This document shows, in pieces, positions 58,811 through 64,000 of a stretch of DNA of 64,000 nt. The position numbers were made by a program, and so were the translations under genes. This DNA comes from Isoetes taiwanensis (Eukaryota; Streptophyta; Lycopodiopsida; Isoetales; Isoetaceae). Within the stretch, counting starts at the first letter, position 1, and each line of letters opens with the position of its first letter. The notes under the pieces were generated by a model. That model searched no databases, was not told the DNA's origin, and saw nothing but the letters and a program-made list of their open reading frames with translations. The stretch lies in the NCBI GenBank assembly GCA_021234155.1, contig JAJEKV010000006.1:24867374-24931373 (forward strand), written 5' to 3'.

Positions 58811-61800
58811 AACGGTGTGGGACATGTGTTTCTCATTGTTGACGAATATCTTCTTCCTGTACTCCATTTTCATGTAACGGAACCAAGTATGTACTGTTTC
58901 TGTAGTGTTCTCTAAATGAACAAATTCAGGCTCATCCTCTTGTATGGCATTTAGAAGCTCCTTGCTTTTTTTTAGAACATGCTGCAACCAAGTTTCTTTC
59001 TTGATCCATTCATGAAAATCCCTGTCATTACCTGGCATTTTGTAGCTATTCATGAGGTTTGACTCAGTAGTGATAAGCAATATCCAATTGTTCCTATCAT
59101 TGTCTATTGTTGCCTTGGCCATATCATATAACTTTTCTAGTGTCAATTTAAAATCTTTTGTGCTCACATCTTTGGAGGTCACTGCCTTAAGCCATGTTGG
59201 TCCCAAGCTGGGGCGAACAATTGCTAAGTATTTATGTAGCTTATTTGTCCATCTTCTTCTAACTTCTTTCTCGGATTTTTCTCATGCTTTTAACTCTGGC
59301 ATTTTTTGTGTGTGGAACTTCAGCAACACTTCAATCTCATTTTCAATATTGGCCTGCACATACTCGTTGTTAGTTCACACTACAAGTAAAATATTATTTG
59401 CTTGCCACATTTAATGTACCTTGTATAAGATCTGAGCTAGCATGAATCTAGTCAGAGGGTACCAAGGTTCCTCTCCAAGCACTTTCACTTCTTTAGCTCT
59501 AGCTTTTGCTATCTCTTCTTCTGTCACTTCTTTGGTAAAGATTCTTAAGTCTCTGGTTGCCACAAAATGTCCTTGAGTGTCTCTCTTACAACTCCTTTAT
59601 CGTTCAGTCTACACGGAAAAAGCATTGAATAAGTACAAATAGTGGCAAACAATTTATGACAAGCTCAAAATCTGATCTCACTCATTAATTCTTCTCATTG
59701 CAGTTATGAGTTCAGCTTCTCTTTTTCTATCAACCTCCACAAAGGTTGCTTGAACTCTGATGTGCATGCTCAGGGCATATGTGTATCTTTCAGAAATTTT
59801 CTCCATCCAAGCATTGGTACAATGGTTCTCGTCCCAGCACAAAAACATCTTACCTGATAGATTAGACCAATGTGGATTAGTGGACAGTTCCTGCTCAAAG
59901 TTTTCGTTCTCCACTTGCTTATTATCATCCCAAGAACTGATCAATTCCTCAGTAACTGGAGTCTCTTTACCCTTGGGTCCCTTTATGGACAATATGAATT
60001 GTCCTTTTTGCATAATATAACCGTCTCTTCTTAAAGTATCATGCAACTGTTGACAGTTTCGTATAACCATTCTCACAGCCTCGTGTATTTGCATTCTGCA
60101 TAATGGAATGAGGGGTGGAGGAGATTCCCTGTTTATCTCTAGCTCCTTTAATGTCTGTGATACTTGATTCACAATGAACGAAGCTGGCAGCTCGTCATTA
60201 TCTCCATCACATTGTTGTGTGGCCCCAACGCGTGAAAATATTTTTACCCCGGTTATTGTGATTCCATCGCAAGATATTCTTTCCCGCGGAATCACAGACC
60301 CTCCGGGAACGGGATCTGTTCCGGAGGACCCGTTATCCATACCTGACAACGTCAGGTGTACCTTCTGATGGATCCCAGCCATCCGTTTGTAGGGTCTATC
60401 CTGGCCGTCCTTTTTATACCTTCCGGCAGAATCACATCCGCAAAATACCGCCGGACGGAATCACGGCTCTGTTATTCCATGCGGCGGAATCACCATTTGA
60501 AATATAAAACTAAAAAATTCAAAATTTTTACGTCCTTTTCTTCTTGGAGTTTTTTTCAGCCAGTGCAGTGCCGGCTATGGCGGCTTGCTCCGGGCGATCT
60601 TCCTTCTTTTCTTTTCTTGTTATCGTTTTACTTTCTTCTACAGATCCGGAATGGTGGCTATGGCGGAAAACATTTCGGTGCTTCATTTTTAAGAGCTATT
60701 TCGTGCTTCATTTTTTAAGCTTTAGGGTATGGCGGCAGTAAGACCTAAGCAGCTTCTGTTGGTTTTCTTCTGATAGCTATACTAAGCTTCTGTTGGTTTT
60801 CTTCCGATAGCTATGGAGGACCGTTTCTCTGAATCACCGCAACTAAGACCGAACAAGAGGAGAGGAAGGCCACGAAATTGGTTTTGGTGGAGGCTTTGAG
60901 CTTAAGAACTTGCTTTTGTTCATTAAGGCAATGGGTTGAGAATGCTCCGCGGTTATCAAGAATGGACATTTGAGCCTTTGTTTGAGGTAACGTTGCTCTT
61001 ATTATGCTTTGCTCGCTTTTGGTTTGGCTTTGCGGTGGTGCTAACTCAATGCATGCGTATTGTTTGTAGGGCTGAATAACTGGATCAAGCTGGGGCATCA
61101 TTGGCACCAATATGAAACTAAGGTTTCGACCGAACCGCATGGAATATGTAATCCGTAATGGTCGGATTTGAAAACCCATGGAAATATCCGAGGCTTTTTC
61201 TCGGGGGAAGATCAAGTTCGGGACAGTAGATAGTCGATGTCTCCTATATTTCCTTGTCTCCTATATTTCCTATTGTTGTTTGGGCCCAAAAAGTTCATTC
61301 AACCGCCTTTTCCTTCGTTGTTCATATCGAGCAAATGCTGCAAAGTTATGTTTTTTATTTGGGTTAGTTGGCTTTGACCTTGAGGAAGGCATTTGGTTAA
61401 TTACTCCGCTTGAGAAACCTATTTTGATATTGGAAAATCTTAGAACCTACCGTAGTGCGTAGGCAAGCCCTTTATTATGATCTTTGTGATTTTTCTTACC
61501 AGAGTGGCCGAACCTCAAGAAAAAGCATTCAATAATGTAAACCACCCTTCATTCTTTTCCGCTTTCGTCAAAAAGCTTCTCAAAAAAAGAAAATCATGTC
61601 TTTCATTTTAGTTTGTTAAACCCACCCTTCATTCTTCTTTCTTCGCCCATTTTTCTAAGGAGGAGGAATGTTGGCTGAGCATGGCCGGCTAGCATGGCCA
61701 TTGTTCCCGCCACAGAGATAGATCTTAATGACCGAAGTTTGAATCCCGCGGACGTAAATAAATCCTCGTCCGCGGATTGAATTTCGGGTTTGTGTTGAAT

Positions 61801-61909
61801 CTAAAGAAATGGGTTTCTAATCCATTTTTGCTATGTTTTTGTTCTCATGTTAAAACGGGTATGTTTATTGTTTTGTTCTTACTTTGAAGCAGCCCATGGC
61901 ATTGCCGAT

Positions 61910-61986
61910 AATGGCAAGGGGTTCAAATCCCCAACCAGAAATGTTAAGGCAAAGGCAAGGGGTTCAAATCCCCAACCAGAAATGTT
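61910..61986 (+). repeat. Small tandem repeat with T-arm-like motif
   Basis: Two copies of GGCAAGGGGTTCAAATCCCC followed by AACCAGAAATGTT inside the Mutator-like element. The GGTTCAAATCC core resembles a B box, but no A box is found. Confidence 0.6.
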
Positions 61987-62179
61987 CTGGGCAAATCATA
62001 ACAATGGACATGCACACCCAACTTGTTTTTTTCAACCATTGGTTTAGTATTAATTTTCTTCATGATCTTCAAGTAACATAGGCTTTGCGGAATGCAGATC
62101 TGATCACTCAATATTGGGTCTTCCGGCTTCATGATCAGGTCTTCCGGCTTCATGATCTTCAAGTAACGTAGGCTTTCTG

Positions 62180-62610
62180 AGGAGTGATTCCATCTGGCAG
62201 AATCACGGCGGAGTGATTCAATTCGACGGAATCACTAAACTGTGATTCCGTCCCACGGAATAGCGCGGTTGTGATACCGTCGGGCGGAATGCATTCGTGG
62301 TGATTCCATCTCGAAGAATCTTACATTTGTGATTCCACCGGGCAGAATCGCATGGTTGTGATTCCGCCGGGCGGAATAGCAAGGTTGTGATTCCGTCTGG
62401 CGGAATAACACGATTGTGATTCCGTCTCGCGGAATAAATAATACGGTTGTGATTCCGTCTGGTGGAATAACACGATTGTGATTCCTTCTCGCGGAATAAA
62501 TAATACGGTTGTGATTCCGTCTGGTGGAATACATGAGCGGTGATTCCATCTCGAAGAATCGTAAATTGGTGATTCCATCTGGCGGAATAGCAAAGTTGTG
62601 ATTCCGCCGG
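62180..62610. repeat. Palindrome array inside the Mutator-like element
   Basis: About 12 units spaced near 38 bp, each GTGATTCCG followed by a variable 3-5 bp and CGGAATA or a variant. Inter-unit variation falls in the centre and the spacer, while the arms are conserved. Likely subterminal binding sites of a transposase (inference). Confidence 0.8.
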
Positions 62611-62896
62611 AAGGTATAAATGACTGGCGACCCCGCAGTCACGGATAACGGGCTCTGTACGGATAACGGGTCTCCTGGCCGGTGATTCCGCAGGAGGGAA
62701 TATCTTGCGATGGAATCACAATAACTGGGGTAAAAATATTTTGTTCCGACCCCAACACTATCTCCTCCTTGTTGTTGCATGACATCGATGGTTTCTCCTT
62801 TCCCTTCATCCGAGTTTACTACATTATCATCCTCCTGATTTTCACAATTATGGGGAGTAGCCACATCATGATGAGGTTCATTAGCATCTAATGCAT

Positions 62897-63540
62897 TCCC
62901 ATCGATCCGAGACATCGGATCGACATTCTAGAATGGGGCGAGCATGCATGTCTTGCATGCATGCATGCGGCGCATGCCCTTTCTGGTTGGGAGTTCGCTA
63001 TTTTAGGCGCGGTTCTGCATCAACATCTCATCGGCGCTTCCTCTTCTCTCAGCAGTACCTTATTCTCTTTGAACCCACCCTCCCCCCTTTCTTTGTTTAT
63101 TGTATTTGTCGCCTGGCATGCGTGACCAGCCCCTCTATTTGAAGAGGTTTTTGTTTTTTGTCGCGTGGCACGCGTGATCAGCCCCTCCACTCTGGGAGGT
63201 TTGTTTTGTCTCGTTTTGTTGTGTTGGTGATGTGCAGGTACAGGTTAGCGAGCGACATCTGTTTTGACTTCTCCATGCATGGGTTTTTGGGAGCAATTTC
63301 TATGCCTTACGTTTGTCCAAGCCCCTTGCCAAAGGCTTATCACTAGGGTTTTTCCTCGAAAACCCGAAAGGGCGGGGTTTTTTAATCCCGGTGATAAGCT
63401 TTCGGCAGGTACACCAGCCACACATCTATTAGCATTGTAATTTTCGGGTCCAAATGATATAATTGGATTTTCCCTTTATTTTTCGTGGGTAGTTCGCATG
63501 TGTGCGGCTACCCACTGTCCACCATTGTAGAAAATCTGCT
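62897..63540 (-). mobile_element. 0.65-kb repeat family, copy 2
   Basis: 644 bp, the inverted counterpart of 55142-55812. It is bracketed by a 26-bp direct repeat (62871-62896 and 63541-63566, one mismatch) that starts ATGAGGTTCATTAGCATCT. The direct repeat is coding sequence of the methyltransferase-type gene (it reads DANEPH in both copies), so the repeat landed in the first exon. No open frame, no poly(A) and no long inverted ends are present; the mechanism is unknown. Confidence 0.75.
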
Positions 63541-63782
63541 ATGAGGTTCATTAGCATCTCATGCATCATAGTTAGTACTATGTGAGGCCATGTCTGTGCC
63601 AACATCAGTAGCCTCTGAATCATTAGGGATTTTTTGAGATCATAAAAGGGCCTTCTAAGAACTGCTGACTAAGCTATATGAACTACCAATCGTAAAGCGA
63701 CGGTAATCCGGTCGACAAAAAAGCGATTATAACTAACTCCTTTGGATCACATTTTCTAGCATAAGTGTTGATAGAAAAGTCC

Positions 63783-64000
63783 AAATGAGCTCTTGTTTGG
63801 TGCAATAGATAGATCTCATTGAGATCTTTCCAACCTTGGATGGTTTGCATATCTTTTAGCCTCGTAGGATATTAAAAAAATTGTAAAAACCACATTTTTT
63901 GGAGTTTTGACAATTATAAGTGGCTAAAATATGTGTAAAGCACCTAAGGTTGGAAAGATCTCAACGAGATCTATCTATTGCACTAAACGAAATCTCATTT
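63783..64000. mobile_element. MITE with long inverted ends, reaching the window edge
   Basis: The left arm AAATGAGCTCTTGTTTGGTG, then CAATAGATAGATCTC, GAGATCTTTCCAACCTT is matched by its complement at the right edge. The arms are over 50 bp with a few mismatches. The outer border and the target duplication cannot be judged because the window ends there. Confidence 0.65.

Larger units (their letters stand above)
60230..62747. mobile_element. Mutator-like element (non-autonomous), 2518 bp
   Basis: The ends are inverted repeats of about 280 bp, starting with a divergent 6-bp tip followed by AAATATTTTTACCCC. A 9-bp direct repeat flanks it (GGCCCCAAC at 60221-60229 and GACCCCAAC at 62748-62756, one mismatch), the usual length for Mutator-like elements. 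Both ends are packed with palindromic units of the type GATTCCG-GGCGGAATC, about 12 of them at 62180-62610. The interior has no transposase; a segment near 60800-61130 (KRRGRPRNW, an AT-hook-like motif) could be captured host sequence. It sits in the first exon of the methyltransferase-type gene. Confidence 0.85.
57246..63591 (-). pseudogene. ParB-like/DNA methyltransferase fusion gene, copy 3, multi-exon
   Basis: The best-preserved copy. The first exon starts near 63591 (MASHSTNYDA) and is interrupted by two transposon insertions; its coding parts are 63541-63591, 62757-62870 and 59682-60229. Later exons are 59420-59582, 58698-59353 and 57246-58617, with GT-AG borders. The first exon has a helical region and WDENHCTNAWMEKI, comparable with the ParB box of copy 1 (GENHSFKA). 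The last exon has a basic KRKCKEKLKNKNKKSRHD stretch, then VFCDLPTSQYP at motif IV, a long methylase-type segment, LEKSVRFMEFIVSSFSP and VLDLMPGVGSLMEA (motif I), then GRHYYGLEQD. The order IV then I is beta-class. Motif IV lacks the usual DPPY aromatic residue. One in-frame TGA (59282-59284) and a frame change near 57690 also argue against function. Confidence 0.6.

Noticed and set aside
61910-61986. tRNA gene or SINE promoter
   Set aside because: Only a T-arm-like GGTTCAAATCC is present. No A box or cloverleaf can be formed, and it is a short tandem repeat.
62180-62610. CRISPR-like array
   Set aside because: The units are imperfect palindromes with similar, not unique, spacers, lie at the end of a Mutator-like element and sit in a eukaryotic genome.
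55142-63540. An 8.4-kb DNA transposon with 0.65-kb inverted ends carrying the methyltransferase-type gene
   Set aside because: Each 0.65-kb end has its own flanking direct repeat (40 bp and 26 bp), and copy 2 duplicated coding sequence of the gene. They are separate insertions, not the two ends of one element.

Overview
The window is nuclear DNA of a land plant, most likely a fern or another seed-free plant. The evidence is an intron-bearing WD40 gene of the plant STRAP type, a PLS-type pentatricopeptide (PPR) remnant, an actinoporin-like gene of the kind known from mosses, a fragment of plastid DNA, a Ty1/Copia element, tRNA-derived SINEs, a LINE tail and several families of small DNA transposons. 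Gene density is low, and most coding sequence is decayed. The assignment to ferns is an inference from gene content, not from a marker gene.

Layout. 1-8.2 kb: two decayed minus-strand copies of a repeated DUF7869-type protein gene. 8.4-12.3 kb: two arrays of palindromes and a decayed plus-strand gene that joins a ParB-like domain to an amino-type DNA methyltransferase domain. 13.3-18.7 kb: foldback elements, a SINE and one unassigned ORF. 18.7-22.2 kb: a GC-rich repeat followed by the seven-exon STRAP-like gene. 22-27 kb: short tandem duplications and a small hAT-like MITE. 27.2-29.7 kb: a third DUF7869-type copy split by plastid DNA, and an exon resembling CACTA-associated proteins. 30.1-34.8 kb: a second, more decayed relative of the ParB-like/methyltransferase gene. 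34.86-40.48 kb: a broken Copia element bracketed by identical 258-bp duplications. 44.0-44.5 kb: the actinoporin-like gene, followed by a tandem duplication in which one unit carries a Harbinger-like MITE and a LINE tail while the other unit keeps both empty sites. 47.6-54 kb: SINEs, PPR remnants, a long-chain alcohol oxidase fragment and a 185-bp perfect inverted repeat. 55.1-63.6 kb: a third, multi-exon ParB-like/methyltransferase gene on the minus strand, interrupted by a 2.5-kb Mutator-like element and by a 0.64-kb repeat.

The strongest candidate for something undescribed is the ParB-like plus DNA methyltransferase family. Three diverged copies lie in 64 kb, two on the plus strand and one on the minus strand. 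The fusion of a ParB-type domain with a beta-class N4C/N6A methyltransferase is known from bacteria and phages. Here the copies have plant-type introns and are hit by plant transposons, so they are resident in the nuclear genome. Every copy looks inactive. Whether they are host genes, domesticated genes or the cargo of a mobile element cannot be decided from this window.
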